Notes: a model not told the origin generated them from the letters alone. Shown: positions 8,342-16,896, counted from the first letter of the stretch. The stretch: 64,000 bases of DNA from Desulfotomaculum copahuensis (GCF_001655685.1 NZ_LYVF01000002.1:1-64000), one strand, 5' to 3'. Numbers and translations are program-made.

Positions 8342-9397
8342 ATGCGCAGCAAAAGATTTTTCGCTTCCCTGCTCATCCTGGCTCTGGCCGCGACGGCGGC
8401 CTGGGGTTGCGCCCAGGCGCGCAAGCCGCTTTTCCCCGCCGCCAGACCGGGAGTGCACGCTTTCTACGTCAACCAGCCCGGACCCACCGATTCTTTTCCC
8501 TCACTCAAGCTGCACGCCAATGTATTAAATGAAGTTTCCCCCCTGTGGTACCATGTAAAAAAAGACGGCAGCCTGATTGAGGAACCGGTCCCGGCGGCCA
8601 TATCCTTCGCCCGTCAGCAGGGAATCCGCATCGTACCGCTGATCAACCTGGTGGGCAGCCAGGACGCCGTGCTGGTCGATCCGGCGGTGCGCGACCGGAC
8701 CATCGCCAACATTGTCAATGTGGTCAAAGCGAACAATTATGACGGTGTGAATATAGACTTTGAATTCATACCGGAGGGAAACAAAGATTTCAGTTTGGAC
8801 CGGGATCAACTGACCCTGTTCATGAAGCTGCTCAGCGGCAAACTGCACGCCATGGGCAAGAAGACGGACATGAGCGTACTGCCGCACGTGCAGGTTTCGG
8901 CATCAATGTCCGGCATTTACGATTACGGCGGCCTGGCCCCCTACGTGGACAAGGTCACCCTGATGTGCTATGATCACAGTCAGGGCTCCAGCCCGCCCGG
9001 CCCGGTGGCACCCTTTGCCTGGGTGGAGACCAACATCAAAACGGCCATCGAGCAGGGGTTCCGGCCCTGGCAGATTTGCCTGGGGGTGGCCACCTACGGC
9101 TACGACTGGCCGGCCAATCAAACCGGCGGCTTCTCCCTGCCCACCAAAAGCATCGACGAACAGGTAAGCATGAAGGGCATTCCGGTGCACTGGAGCAATC
9201 AATACCAGGAGCCCTACTATTCCTACCGCGACAGTTACGGCGTCGAGCGGGAGGTATGGTTTGAAAATGCGGCCACTTTGCAGACCAAGATCGATCTGGT
9301 GAAAAAATATAAACTTAAAGGCATCTGCATCTGGCGGCTGGGATTTGAAGACGCCAAATTCTGGGATACAATCATCAAAAACTGGGGCAAACGGTAG
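8342..9397 (+). CDS. Glycoside hydrolase family 18 lipoprotein (spore/cell-wall glycosylase type)
   Basis: GH18 enzymes cleave N-acetylglucosaminidic bonds; bacterial relatives such as YaaH and YdhD act on spore or vegetative wall. The 351-residue product begins with a lipoprotein signal (MRSKRFF, a hydrophobic core, then a lipobox-like AAWGC), so it should be anchored outside the membrane. The catalytic DxxDxDxE-type strand is visible as DGVNIDFEF. The long upstream open frame is ignored: the ATG at 8342 has GGAAGGA about 10 bases upstream and gives a proper signal peptide. No LysM domain is fused. Substrate and link to sporulation are inference. Confidence 0.85.
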   Translation: MRSKRFFASLLILALAATAAWGCAQARKPLFPAARPGVHAFYVNQPGPTDSFPSLKLHANVLNEVSPLWYHVKKDGSLIEEPVPAAISFARQQGIRIVPLINLVGSQDAVLVDPAVRDRTIANIVNVVKANNYDGVNIDFEFIPEGNKDFSLDRDQLTLFMKLLSGKLHAMGKKTDMSVLPHVQVSASMSGIYDYGGLAPYVDKVTLMCYDHSQGSSPPGPVAPFAWVETNIKTAIEQGFRPWQICLGVATYGYDWPANQTGGFSLPTKSIDEQVSMKGIPVHWSNQYQEPYYSYRDSYGVEREVWFENAATLQTKIDLVKKYKLKGICIWRLGFEDAKFWDTIIKNWGKR

Positions 9398-9547
9398 CAA
9401 ACGCGGAAGCCAACCGGGCCGGCGGAAAGATCCATTGCCGGCCCGGATTGCTGCAGGACGGATATCAATACAGCCGGCGCGGTATCAGCTGAAGGATGGA
9501 AATGACCTCAATTTCCCGTCACCGGCGTCCATAACGGCCCGGCCGGG

Positions 9548-10222
9548 CTATTCCCGGTCCAGCTTGATTTCTGCACAGCGCACCAGCCACTGGCGCTGAC
9601 TGGTATCAATCAACCCCTCCCGGCCCAGTTGTCCGAGCAGCGTGCTCACCGTTTCCCGGCTGGCCGCCACCATATTGGCCAGGTCCTGCTGGGTCAACTG
9701 GATGTTCAGACGGCATCCTTCCTCCTCCGGCATACCGAAGTCTTCACACAGGCGCAGCAACTGGTATAGAACACGTGCGCGCACATCACCATAGGCGATT
9801 TGCTCCAGCAAATCTTCCGTTTCCTGCAAACGCCGGCTGGTCCAGGCCAGCATCTGCAGGCCCAGGCCGGGATTTTCCAGCATCAGCTTTTGGAACAAAT
9901 CACTGTCTATACTGTACAGCACTGCGTCTGTCAGGGCGGAGGCGTATACCTGCCGGCAGCCGGTGCAGAACAGATGAGTTTCGCCGAAAATATCGCCGGT
10001 CTGTAAAATAGTCAGTGTGCACTGCTTGCCGTCGGCCGTAATTTTATACAGCTGCACCCGGCCGTCCCGGATCAGGTAAAGCACCGCCCGGGGATCCTCC
10101 GGGGTGAGAATCACCGTACCCCGGTCCACCTCCATTACCGGCAGTTTTTCGGCAAAATTGACCAGGTAGGAAGAAAGCTCTTTTAATAAATCCACCCTGT
10201 TCAGTCCGGCAGCGGAAAGCAA
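9548..10222 (-). CDS. Crp/Fnr-family transcription regulator
   Basis: The 224-residue protein has the family layout: a cyclic-nucleotide-type beta-barrel sensor (about 10-125, including GDIFGETHLF), a dimerisation helix, and a C-terminal winged helix (LTQQDLANMVAASRETVSTLLGQLGREG). The recognition helix contains SRETVS, close to the SRETVSR of FNR/CRP members. There is no N-terminal four-cysteine FNR cluster; two cysteines (CTGC, around residue 90) sit in the barrel. It is divergent from the RACo-like gene, and a palindrome fitting the CRP/FNR operator lies between them, so autoregulation and control of that gene are plausible. The ligand is unknown. Confidence 0.85.
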   Translation of the reverse strand: MLSAAGLNRVDLLKELSSYLVNFAEKLPVMEVDRGTVILTPEDPRAVLYLIRDGRVQLYKITADGKQCTLTILQTGDIFGETHLFCTGCRQVYASALTDAVLYSIDSDLFQKLMLENPGLGLQMLAWTSRRLQETEDLLEQIAYGDVRARVLYQLLRLCEDFGMPEEEGCRLNIQLTQQDLANMVAASRETVSTLLGQLGREGLIDTSQRQWLVRCAEIKLDRE

Positions 10223-10325
10223 AAGAATCCCCCTTTCGGTGACGGAAATTATTTATCCACCGGCCGCATCGCCAAAGACAGCAGCGCGCTGCAGCCAGAG
10301 CAGCGCCGGCGAAAAATGACCGGAG

Positions 10326-10341
10326 TGTAAGCTACTTCACA
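10326..10341. promoter_or_regulatory. CRP/FNR-type palindrome TGTAA-N6-TCACA
   Basis: The half-sites TGTAA and TCACA are separated by six bases, one mismatch from the classical TGTGA-N6-TCACA operator. It lies about 100 bases upstream of the Crp/Fnr gene (leftward) and 40-60 bases upstream of two candidate promoters for the RACo-like gene (rightward). The position suits control of both genes. Confidence 0.5.
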
Positions 10342-10383
10342 GACAATTCGCAAAAGCGGGTTTATAATTAATTCTAGAATACG

Positions 10384-10411
10384 TGGACAAAAAAGTAAAC
10401 CGTGTTATAAT
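10384..10411 (+). promoter_or_regulatory. Candidate promoter of the RACo-like gene, TGGACA-N16-TATAAT
   Basis: TGGACA (10384-10389) and a consensus TATAAT (10406-10411) are 16 bases apart. A second TATAAT lies at 10363-10368 with a poorer -35 box. Either would give a long leader (about 170-210 bases) before the ATG at 10588; no known riboswitch was recognised in it. Confidence 0.5.
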
Positions 10412-10587
10412 GAAAATAAGTTCATTATTCATTATGCCGGCGGTTTTCTCCGGCACGCCACCGGGCCGCACGGCCGCAAAAACAACGGGTGCGGTTTTCA
10501 GCGGGCAGACAGGCCAAAATACAAGATAAAAAGGAAACGGCCGGGTGCGGCTCGAATTTATACATGTGAAAGGGGCGGAGACAGGAA

Positions 10588-12477
10588 ATGGCTGAATTTT
10601 CCGTGCGTTTTTTACCCGATGACAAAACAGTGACCATCCGGGAAGGGGAAACACTGCTCCAGGCGGCCGCCGAGGCCAACATTCCCCTCAAGGCTTCCTG
10701 CGGCGGCAACGGCACCTGCGGCCGCTGCCGCATGATCGTGCGGGAAGGTGAAGTGAAGCAACTGCAGACCGGCAAGCTGACCGCCGAACAGCAGGCGGCC
10801 GGTTATGTGCTGGCCTGCCAGAGCATCCCCCAATGCACGGTGGTGGTGGAGGTACCGGCGGAATCCCGCCTGTCCGAGCACCGGGTGCTGCTGGCGGAGG
10901 ATCGCAGTTCCCGTGCGGACCTGCCGTCCACACTGGATCCGTTGTTCCAAAAAGTTAAATTGACCGTGCCGCCGGCCACGCTAGACGACAGCCGTGACGA
11001 CGCCGGGCGCACTCTGGCCGCCTTGAAGCAGGCCACCGGAATTGACAACGCCCGCTTCAGCCTGGAAGCGCTGAACGCCCTGCCCGGGGCATTGCGCCGC
11101 AACGGCTGGCAGGTGACCCTTTCCCTGGCCGACGTCAAGGGCTACATTGAAATCACCGGCGTGGAACCTGGCTTCAGGGAGGACAATTACTACGGGCTGG
11201 CCGTGGACATCGGCACCACCACCGTGGTGGTGCAACTGGTGGATTTGACCGATGGCCGCACGGTGTGCGTCCGCGGCACCTACAACAAGCAGGCGGTTTA
11301 CGGCGACGATGTCATTTCGCGCATCGTCTACGCCGTGGATAACAAAGACGGCCGGCAGGAAATGCAAAAAGCGGTGGTGGACACGATCAATGAATTGATC
11401 GATCAGATGCTCCCCGAAAACAATATCGCCCCGGCGGATGTGCGCGCTGTGGCCTGCGCCGGCAACACCACCATGACCCACCTGTTCCTGGGCATCGACC
11501 CGGAGTATATCCGTCTCGAGCCCTACACCCCGGCGGCCAACTCCCTGCCGCCGGTGCCAGCCGGCGAACTGGGCCTGCACATCAACCCGCGCGCGCTGGT
11601 GCACTGCCTGCCCGGCGTGGCCAGTTACGTGGGCGGCGACATCATGTCCGGCGCGCGGCTGATTGAAATCGACCGGGCCGAGGAACTGACCCTGTTCATC
11701 GACGTGGGCACCAACGGAGAAATGGTGCTGGGCAACCGGGAATGGCTGCTGGCCTGCGCCTGTTCGGCCGGCCCGGCCTTCGAGGGCGGCGGCATCACCA
11801 ACGGCATGCGCGCCATGGCCGGAGCGATCGAGCATGTGGAAATCGACCCCGCGAACGGCGAAGTCACCTATAACACCGTGGGCGACGCCAAACCGCTGGG
11901 CATCTGCGGCTCCGGCCTGATTGACCTGATTTCCGCCCTGCGGGAGGCCGGCATAATCGACCGCACAGGCCAGTTCCTGCCGCGGCCGGACCTGACCCGC
12001 TGGCGGGAAGGTGACGACGGTCCGGAGTACGTGCTGGCCCGGGCGGCGGAATCGGGCAACGGCAAGGACATCGTCATTACCGAAGCCGACGTGAAAAACC
12101 TGATCCGCTCCAAGGGGGCCATTTTCGCCGGCATCCGGACCATGCTGCGCATGGTGGATCTGCCCGTCGAAGCCATCGACCGCATCCTGATTGCCGGCGG
12201 TTTCGGGCGCTACATCGGCATCCAGGACGCCATTTCGATCGGCCTGTTCCCCGACGTGCCGCTGGAAAAATACAAATACATCGGCAATAGTTCGGTTAAA
12301 GGGGCCAAAATGGCGCTTCTTTCCCGCCGGGTGCGGGACGAGGTGGAGGCCCTGGCGGCCAAGGTGACTTACCTGGAACTGAGCGTGGGCAACGAGTTCA
12401 TGGACGAATTCGTCTCCGCCCTGTTTTTGCCCCATACGGACATCAACCTGTTCCCCTCCTTAATCCATGCCGCTTAA
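10588..12477 (+). CDS. RACo-type ferredoxin/ASKHA ATPase (reductive activator of corrinoid proteins)
   Basis: Such proteins use a [2Fe-2S] centre and ATP hydrolysis to reduce an inactive cob(II)amide cofactor of a methyl-carrier protein to cob(I)amide. The 629-residue product has an N-terminal plant-type ferredoxin domain with ligands C38, C44, C47 (CGGNGTCGRC) and C77 (LACQS), a middle linker, then a C-terminal ASKHA-fold domain (DUF4445) with phosphate loops such as AVDIGTTTVVVQ and FIDVGTNGEM. GGGGCGGAGACAGGA provides the SD. No methyltransferase or corrinoid protein gene is adjacent, so its partner is unknown. Confidence 0.85.
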   Translation: MAEFSVRFLPDDKTVTIREGETLLQAAAEANIPLKASCGGNGTCGRCRMIVREGEVKQLQTGKLTAEQQAAGYVLACQSIPQCTVVVEVPAESRLSEHRVLLAEDRSSRADLPSTLDPLFQKVKLTVPPATLDDSRDDAGRTLAALKQATGIDNARFSLEALNALPGALRRNGWQVTLSLADVKGYIEITGVEPGFREDNYYGLAVDIGTTTVVVQLVDLTDGRTVCVRGTYNKQAVYGDDVISRIVYAVDNKDGRQEMQKAVVDTINELIDQMLPENNIAPADVRAVACAGNTTMTHLFLGIDPEYIRLEPYTPAANSLPPVPAGELGLHINPRALVHCLPGVASYVGGDIMSGARLIEIDRAEELTLFIDVGTNGEMVLGNREWLLACACSAGPAFEGGGITNGMRAMAGAIEHVEIDPANGEVTYNTVGDAKPLGICGSGLIDLISALREAGIIDRTGQFLPRPDLTRWREGDDGPEYVLARAAESGNGKDIVITEADVKNLIRSKGAIFAGIRTMLRMVDLPVEAIDRILIAGGFGRYIGIQDAISIGLFPDVPLEKYKYIGNSSVKGAKMALLSRRVRDEVEALAAKVTYLELSVGNEFMDEFVSALFLPHTDINLFPSLIHAA

Positions 12478-12505
12478 CGGCCCCCGGCCAATCCGGCCGG
12501 GCTGC

Positions 12506-12534
12506 GGCGGGAGTGAAAACTCCCGCCCTTTTTG
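12506..12534 (+). terminator. Intrinsic terminator after the RACo-like gene
   Basis: A nine-base-pair stem GGCGGGAGT/ACTCCCGCC with a GAAA loop is followed by CTTTTTG. It begins 28 bases after the stop codon. Confidence 0.9.
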
Positions 12535-12881
12535 TTTGAACCTCTGAATGTGAAAACGTTCTCTTAAAGATTGTGATCGCACCTTATCGCTCCATGCTGC
12601 GGCGAAAAAAGTTTACTGCCAGACCAAGTTGCTGCCAGCAGCGGCATGTGCATAACTTTAAATTATTTTCCATGATAATCAATGCCGCTGCCATCCAGAT
12701 TCGGAGCGAACCCGGCAGCGCTGCATATTGCGCGTGATTTCTGTTGACTATCAATGACACCAATGACTCCCGTTTTCTAATCGTCAGCCCGGGAATACAG
12801 CCAATCATCCCAATTGCCTGCTTGCCGGCAATCCCTCTGGCCGCTTATTCCGCAGTTTGGCCGCCCGCGGCCCCGCCGGGG
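12535..12881. other. Intergenic stretch before gltX with nothing recognised
   Basis: No gene with a start site, no repeat and no T-box-like specifier/antiterminator structure was seen here. The gltX promoter follows it. Confidence 0.4.
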
Positions 12882-12910
12882 TTGACCGCCGTGCGGACGG
12901 GCAATATAAT
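12882..12910 (+). promoter_or_regulatory. gltX promoter, TTGACC-N17-TATAAT
   Basis: TTGACC (12882-12887) and a consensus TATAAT (12905-12910) are separated by the ideal 17 bases. It lies 41 bases upstream of the gltX ATG. Confidence 0.8.
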
Positions 12911-12951
12911 AAGGCGTGAATGCTAAAAGGCAACCAAGGAGAGCGGTTTTC

Positions 12952-14424
12952 ATGAGTGTACGCGTCAGATTCGCCCCCAGCCCCACCGGCAGCCTGCACA
13001 TCGGTGGGGCGCGCACGGCCCTTTTCAACTGGCTTTTCGCCCGCAAGGAAAACGGTAAATTCATCCTGCGGGTGGAAGATACCGATACGCAACGTTACAT
13101 AGCGGAAGCGGCGGCGGGAATCGAACGCACCCTGCGCTGGCTGGGCCTGGACTGGGATGAAGGCCCGGTGGCCGGCGGCCCGAAAGGACCCTACCGGCAA
13201 TCCGAACGACTGGAATTGTACCGGCAGGAAGCGAAGCGTTTGTTGGACGCCGGACTGGCCTACCCCTGCTACTGCACCCCGGATGAACTGGCCCAAATGC
13301 GGGAGGAAGCCCGCCAAAGCGGCCGGGCGCCCCGCTACGACGGCCGCTGCCGGCACCTGGACGAAGCCGCCCGAAAGGCCAAAGAAGCGGCCGGCCTCAA
13401 ACCGGTGCTGCGCATCAAGGCGCCCGCGGAAGGCAGCACCGTGGTGCGGGATTTGATCCGGGGCGAAGTGACTTTCGACAACAGCACGCTGGACGATTTC
13501 ATCATCATGAAGTCCAACGGCATCGCCACCTACAATTTCGCCTGCGTGGTGGACGACCACGGCATGGGCATTACCCACGTACTGCGGGCCGAGGAACACC
13601 TGTCCAACACGCCCAAACAGCTTGTCATTTACAACGCCCTGGGCTATCCGCCGCCGCAGTTCGCCCACGTGCCCATGATCCTGGCCCCGGACCGCTCCAA
13701 GCTGTCCAAACGCCACGGTGCCACGGCGGTGGAAGAATTCCGGGAGCAGGGCTACCTGGCCCCGGCCATTGTCAACTACCTGGCCCTGTTGGGCTGGTCC
13801 CCCGGCGCGGACAAGGAGATCATGTCCCGGGAAGAAATGGTGTCCCTCTTCTCGCTGGAGGCGATCAACAAGTCCGCCGCCATTTACGACGTGCGCAAGC
13901 TGACCTGGCTGAACGCCCAGTATATCAACAACCTGCCCCTGGATACGGTGGTGCGGGAAGCACTGCCCTTCCTGCAGGCCGGCGCGCTGATTCCGCCGGC
14001 GCCATCCCCGGAAGAAATGGACTACATCACCCGGGTGGTGGCGGCCGTGCGCAGCCGGGTGCACACCCTGGTGGAACTGGCGGACGCCGCCTCCTACTTC
14101 TTCCGGGACGACTTCACCTATGAGGAGAAGGGCGTGCGCAAACACTTCAGCAAACCCGGCGTGACTGAAACCCTGGCCCGCGGCCGGCAGGCGCTGGCCG
14201 CGGTGCAGCCCTTCGATCTGGAGCAAACCGAAGCCGCCTACCGCCAGGTCACCGAAGCACTGGGCGTCTCCGGCGGGGCGCTGATCCATCCCACCCGGCT
14301 GGCAATTTCAGGCCGCACCGTCGGCCCCGGCCTGTTCGACATCATCGTCCTGCTCGGCCGGGAAAATTGCCTGACAAGGTTGGACCGGGCCATCCGGTGG
14401 ATTGAAAAAAACCAAAAAAGCTAA
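12952..14424 (+). CDS. gltX: Glutamate--tRNA ligase
   Basis: GltX charges tRNA-Glu and, in many Firmicutes, tRNA-Gln. The 490-residue class I synthetase shows the HIGH-type motif (SPTGSLHIGGARTALFNW) at the N-terminus and the KMSKS-type loop SKLSKRHG near residue 247. A cysteine-containing segment (CYCTPDEL) occupies the zinc-binding region. I start at the ATG at 12952, preceded by AAGGAGAG, not the upstream in-frame ATG at 12916, which lies next to the promoter -10 box. Directly downstream lie tRNA-Gln and tRNA-Glu, its likely substrates, probably in the same transcript. No GatCAB genes are in the window to confirm the indirect Gln route. Confidence 0.95.
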   Translation: MSVRVRFAPSPTGSLHIGGARTALFNWLFARKENGKFILRVEDTDTQRYIAEAAAGIERTLRWLGLDWDEGPVAGGPKGPYRQSERLELYRQEAKRLLDAGLAYPCYCTPDELAQMREEARQSGRAPRYDGRCRHLDEAARKAKEAAGLKPVLRIKAPAEGSTVVRDLIRGEVTFDNSTLDDFIIMKSNGIATYNFACVVDDHGMGITHVLRAEEHLSNTPKQLVIYNALGYPPPQFAHVPMILAPDRSKLSKRHGATAVEEFREQGYLAPAIVNYLALLGWSPGADKEIMSREEMVSLFSLEAINKSAAIYDVRKLTWLNAQYINNLPLDTVVREALPFLQAGALIPPAPSPEEMDYITRVVAAVRSRVHTLVELADAASYFFRDDFTYEEKGVRKHFSKPGVTETLARGRQALAAVQPFDLEQTEAAYRQVTEALGVSGGALIHPTRLAISGRTVGPGLFDIIVLLGRENCLTRLDRAIRWIEKNQKS

Positions 14425-14506
14425 CGGAACAAGTATAGCTTGCAAAAACACAGCTCACAGAACCCTTGCAAAAAGCAAAGCGGTGTGTTATAATAATTAT
14501 TGCCGC

Positions 14507-14580
14507 TGCGGGATGGTGTAGTGGTAGCACACATGACTCTGGATCATGTTGCCTAGGTTCGAATCCTAGTCCCGCAGCCA
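14507..14580 (+). tRNA. tRNA-Gln (anticodon CTG)
   Basis: The acceptor arms TGCGGGA and TCCCGCA pair perfectly. The anticodon arm ATGA/TCAT holds the loop CTCTGGA, giving anticodon CTG (codon CAG). The T-arm has the canonical GGTTCGAATCC, and CCA is encoded. A TATAAT-like element (TTATAATAA) lies just upstream at 14488-14496. Confidence 0.95.
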
Positions 14581-14588
14581 TTTCATTT

Positions 14589-14664
14589 GGCCCTATCGTC
14601 TAGAGGCCCAGGACACCACCCTCTCAAGGTGGAGACACGGGTTCGAATCCCGTTGGGGCTACCA
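14589..14664 (+). tRNA. tRNA-Glu (anticodon CTC)
   Basis: The stem CCACC/GGTGG holds the loop CTCTCAA with anticodon CTC (codon GAG). The T-arm GGGTTCGAATCCC is canonical and CCA is encoded. Eight bases separate it from tRNA-Gln. Its last 16 bases and its terminator are duplicated 688 bases downstream, marking it as an integration target. Confidence 0.92.
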
Positions 14665-14698
14665 ATTTTTAAGCCGGGGTATATATCCCCCGGCTTAA
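14649..14698. repeat. Left copy of a tRNA-Glu 3'-end direct repeat (attachment-like)
   Basis: Thirty-two bases (14649-14680) recur exactly at 15337-15368: the last 16 bases of tRNA-Glu, a short AT linker and the 5' arm of the terminator hairpin. The hairpin 3' arm is conserved beyond that, with a different loop. Together the copies bracket the toxin-antitoxin genes. Confidence 0.9.
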
Positions 14699-14704
14699 TT
14701 TTTT
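14671..14704 (+). terminator. Intrinsic terminator of the tRNA operon
   Basis: AAGCCGGGG and CCCCGGCTT pair around an AT-rich loop and are followed by AATTTTTT. Confidence 0.85.
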
Positions 14705-14733
14705 GGATATATAGAATTAAAACCATGTAAAAA

Positions 14734-15000
14734 TTAGTAAGGTGGCTTGAATACTTGTTCATGAGTGCCAACATTCCTTAGTTGAATAATATCTTGATTT
14801 AAGAAACGAAATGTAATTCTTATTGATTTCGTAGCACTGGCTTCCCAGATATCAGCAGTTCCTTTAACCCGCTTAACACGCAAGGAAGGATGTTTAGGAT
14901 TATCACGCAGCAGCCTTAATGCCTTTTCAACAGCGTAAATGTTTATGTCACTCATGCGGCTTAACGACTTCTCGAATTTTTCTGTTGCTACAAATCGCAT
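14734..15000 (-). CDS. RelE/ParE-type toxin of a type II toxin-antitoxin pair
   Basis: The 88-residue basic protein has the size and strand pattern of RelE/ParE-fold toxins: an N-terminal helix pair (EKFEKSLSRM...VEKALRLLRDNPKHPSL) followed by beta strands LRVKRVKG, IWEASATKSIRITFRF and IIQLRNVGTHEQVF. RelE members cut mRNA on the ribosome and ParE members poison gyrase; which applies cannot be decided. Its ATG overlaps the antitoxin gene by 13 bases, implying translational coupling. The pair sits between two copies of the tRNA-Glu 3' end, and its AT content is higher than that of neighbouring genes, consistent with acquisition. Confidence 0.75.
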   Translation of the reverse strand: MRFVATEKFEKSLSRMSDINIYAVEKALRLLRDNPKHPSLRVKRVKGTADIWEASATKSIRITFRFLNQDIIQLRNVGTHEQVFKPPY

Positions 15001-15248
15001 TTTTCTTGCTCCCGGTTTTTTCTATCGCGTACCGAGCGTATTAAATCATCAACATTATCATAACGGTAAACTCTCCCTGCCGCAATGTCGTCGTCGGCCT
15101 CTTTTTCCGCTGCTTGCCATTCGGGAGTCCAGAACCATGACTGGTCGTCGAAGACAGCTTCTTCATTCAACCGGCGGGCCAACTCATATTTCTCTTCAGA
15201 TGACAAACTTTTAATTTCTTTAATTAAGCGATCAAGATTAGCGGCCAC
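14988..15248 (-). CDS. Antitoxin of the RelE-type pair (addiction-module component)
   Basis: The 86-residue acidic product (ANLDRLIKEIKSLSSEEKYELARRLNEE...) resembles small addiction-module antitoxins whose N-terminal helices precede a toxin-wrapping tail (DDIAAGRVYRYDNVDDLIRSVRDRK). I place the start at the GTG at 15248, seven bases after GGAGGTG; a longer frame begins inside the right tRNA-derived repeat and is not credible. Antitoxin-before-toxin order with overlap is classical. The DNA-binding fold is not obvious. The promoter must lie between 15249 and the right repeat. Confidence 0.7.
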   Translation of the reverse strand: MAANLDRLIKEIKSLSSEEKYELARRLNEEAVFDDQSWFWTPEWQAAEKEADDDIAAGRVYRYDNVDDLIRSVRDRKNREQEKCDL

Positions 15249-15336
15249 CGAAATCACCTCCAGGGTTAAACCTGACACTGTCTCACCATTTAGATCAGTA
15301 TACCATATCCTGTCAGTAAGGGCAATTCGTAAAGAA

Positions 15337-15384
15337 CCCGTTGGGGCTACCAATTTTTAAGCCGGGGTGTGCACCCCGGCTTAA
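15337..15384. repeat. Right copy of the tRNA-Glu 3'-end direct repeat
   Basis: It repeats 32 bases of the left copy exactly and also restores a GC hairpin (AAGCCGGGGT/ACCCCGGCTT, 15359-15382). Only the final 16 tRNA bases are present, so it is not a second tRNA gene. It ends ten bases from the thrC stop codon, so its hairpin may also end thrC transcription. Confidence 0.9.
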
Positions 15385-15393
15385 CTGTATCAT

Positions 15394-16896
15394 TTACCCG
15401 CCCAGAATCTCCCGCACCACCCGCTTCATCTCCCCCGGCGCCACGGTCAGGGTGTGACGCACCGGCTTTATGTCCAGGTCGCGCAGTCCCTGCGGCACGG
15501 GTAGTCCGGTAAAGCGGGATAGTGCCGACAGCAGGGCGAATTCGTCCCGCCCGCGCACCGCTTCTTCCCCCAGCACGGCCGCAGCCACGCTCTGGTTGAA
15601 CTTGAAGGGGCTGGCGGTGGAAACAAGCACCGTCTTATGGGCGTCCCCGGTGGCCTCCCGGTAGCGGTCGTATACGAACTTGCCCACGGCGGTGTGGGTA
15701 TCCAGCAGGTAGTTGTAGCGCTTGTGGGTGTCCCGGATGGCGGCCGCGGTCTGCCCGTCGCCGGCAAAATCCGACCAGAAGACGGCCTGGATTTGCTTAC
15801 GCACATCATCGTCCACCTCATAACGGCCCACCGTCCGCAACGATTCCATCCAGTTCCGCACCCGGCCGGCGTCCCGGCCGGTGACGGCATATAGCAGCCG
15901 CTCCAGGTTGCTGGAGATGAGGATGTCCATGGAGGGCGAGGTGGTCCGGTAAAACTCCCGGCCCCGGTCATAAATGCCGGTGCGGATGAAGTCGGTGAGC
16001 ACGTTGTTCCGGTTGGCCGCGCAGATCAGCCGGTGCACCGGCAGGCCCATCCGCCGGGCGTAATAAGCGGCCAGGATGTTGCCGAAGTTGCCCGTGGGCA
16101 CAACAAAGTTCACGGCCTCGCCGGAAGTGATCTCCCCCTGCCGCAGCAGATCCAGGTAGGCCGAAAAATAGTAAACGATCTGGGGCACCAGCCGCCCCCA
16201 GTTGATCGAGTTGGCCGAAGAAAAGCGGTAACCGCCCTTCCCCGCCGCCGCATTCATTGCCGGGTCGGCAAAGATTTCCTTCACCCCGCTCTGGGTCTGG
16301 TCGAAGTTGCCCTCCACCGCCACCAAGTGCACATTGTTTCCGGCCTGGGTGACCATCTGCAGCCGCTGCATTTCGCTGACCCCGCGCGCCGGGTAGAAGA
16401 CGATGATGCGTGTGCCCGGCACGTCCCGGAATCCTTCCAGGGCGGCTTTGCCCGTGTCGCCGGAGGTGGCCACCAGGATGGCGATCTGTTTGTCTTCGCC
16501 GGTTTTGGCCGCCGCCAGGGGCAAAAGCCGGGGCAGCATCTGCAGGGCCATGTCCTTGAAGGCGCAGGTGGGGCCGTGCCAGAGTTCCAGGACGAACAGG
16601 CCGTCATCCAGCTTGATCGCCGGGGCCACCGCCGGGTGGTCGAATTTGTCCCCGCCGTAGGCGCCGGAAACACAGTCCCGGATTTCCGCTGGTGAAAAAT
16701 CGGTGAGAAAAAGCTGTAAAACAGCCGCCGCCCGCCGGCGGTAATCCTGTTCCACCAGGCCGGCCAGTTCCTCCGGAGGCATGGACACGTCACGGACGGG
16801 GACAAACAACCCCCCGTCCGGGGCGATGCCCGTTTTGATCGCCCCGGCTGCGGGCACGGGGGCGGTACTGCCGCGGGTGCTTTCATATAAAAGCAT
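15394..16896 (-). CDS. thrC: Threonine synthase
   Basis: ThrC converts O-phosphohomoserine to threonine with PLP. The 500-residue protein is the long E. coli/yeast-like form. The PLP lysine is in CAFKDMALQ; the phosphate-binding loops are SGDTGKAALEGF and PTGNFGNILAAYYARRMG, both typical. The start is the ATG at 16896 behind AAGGAGTTG; an upstream frame extension is ignored. The gene is monocistronic here, with no hom or thrB next to it. Its 3' end abuts the tRNA-derived repeat. Confidence 0.95.
   Translation of the reverse strand: MLLYESTRGSTAPVPAAGAIKTGIAPDGGLFVPVRDVSMPPEELAGLVEQDYRRRAAAVLQLFLTDFSPAEIRDCVSGAYGGDKFDHPAVAPAIKLDDGLFVLELWHGPTCAFKDMALQMLPRLLPLAAAKTGEDKQIAILVATSGDTGKAALEGFRDVPGTRIIVFYPARGVSEMQRLQMVTQAGNNVHLVAVEGNFDQTQSGVKEIFADPAMNAAAGKGGYRFSSANSINWGRLVPQIVYYFSAYLDLLRQGEITSGEAVNFVVPTGNFGNILAAYYARRMGLPVHRLICAANRNNVLTDFIRTGIYDRGREFYRTTSPSMDILISSNLERLLYAVTGRDAGRVRNWMESLRTVGRYEVDDDVRKQIQAVFWSDFAGDGQTAAAIRDTHKRYNYLLDTHTAVGKFVYDRYREATGDAHKTVLVSTASPFKFNQSVAAAVLGEEAVRGRDEFALLSALSRFTGLPVPQGLRDLDIKPVRHTLTVAPGEMKRVVREILGG

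Noticed and set aside
10981-12435. 484-codon leftward frame opposite the RACo-like gene
   Set aside because: Antisense shadow; His/Gln/Gly-rich composition typical of reversed coding sequence.
12535-12951. T-box leader before gltX
   Set aside because: No specifier loop, T-box sequence or antiterminator/terminator pair; the promoter is only 41 bases from the start codon.
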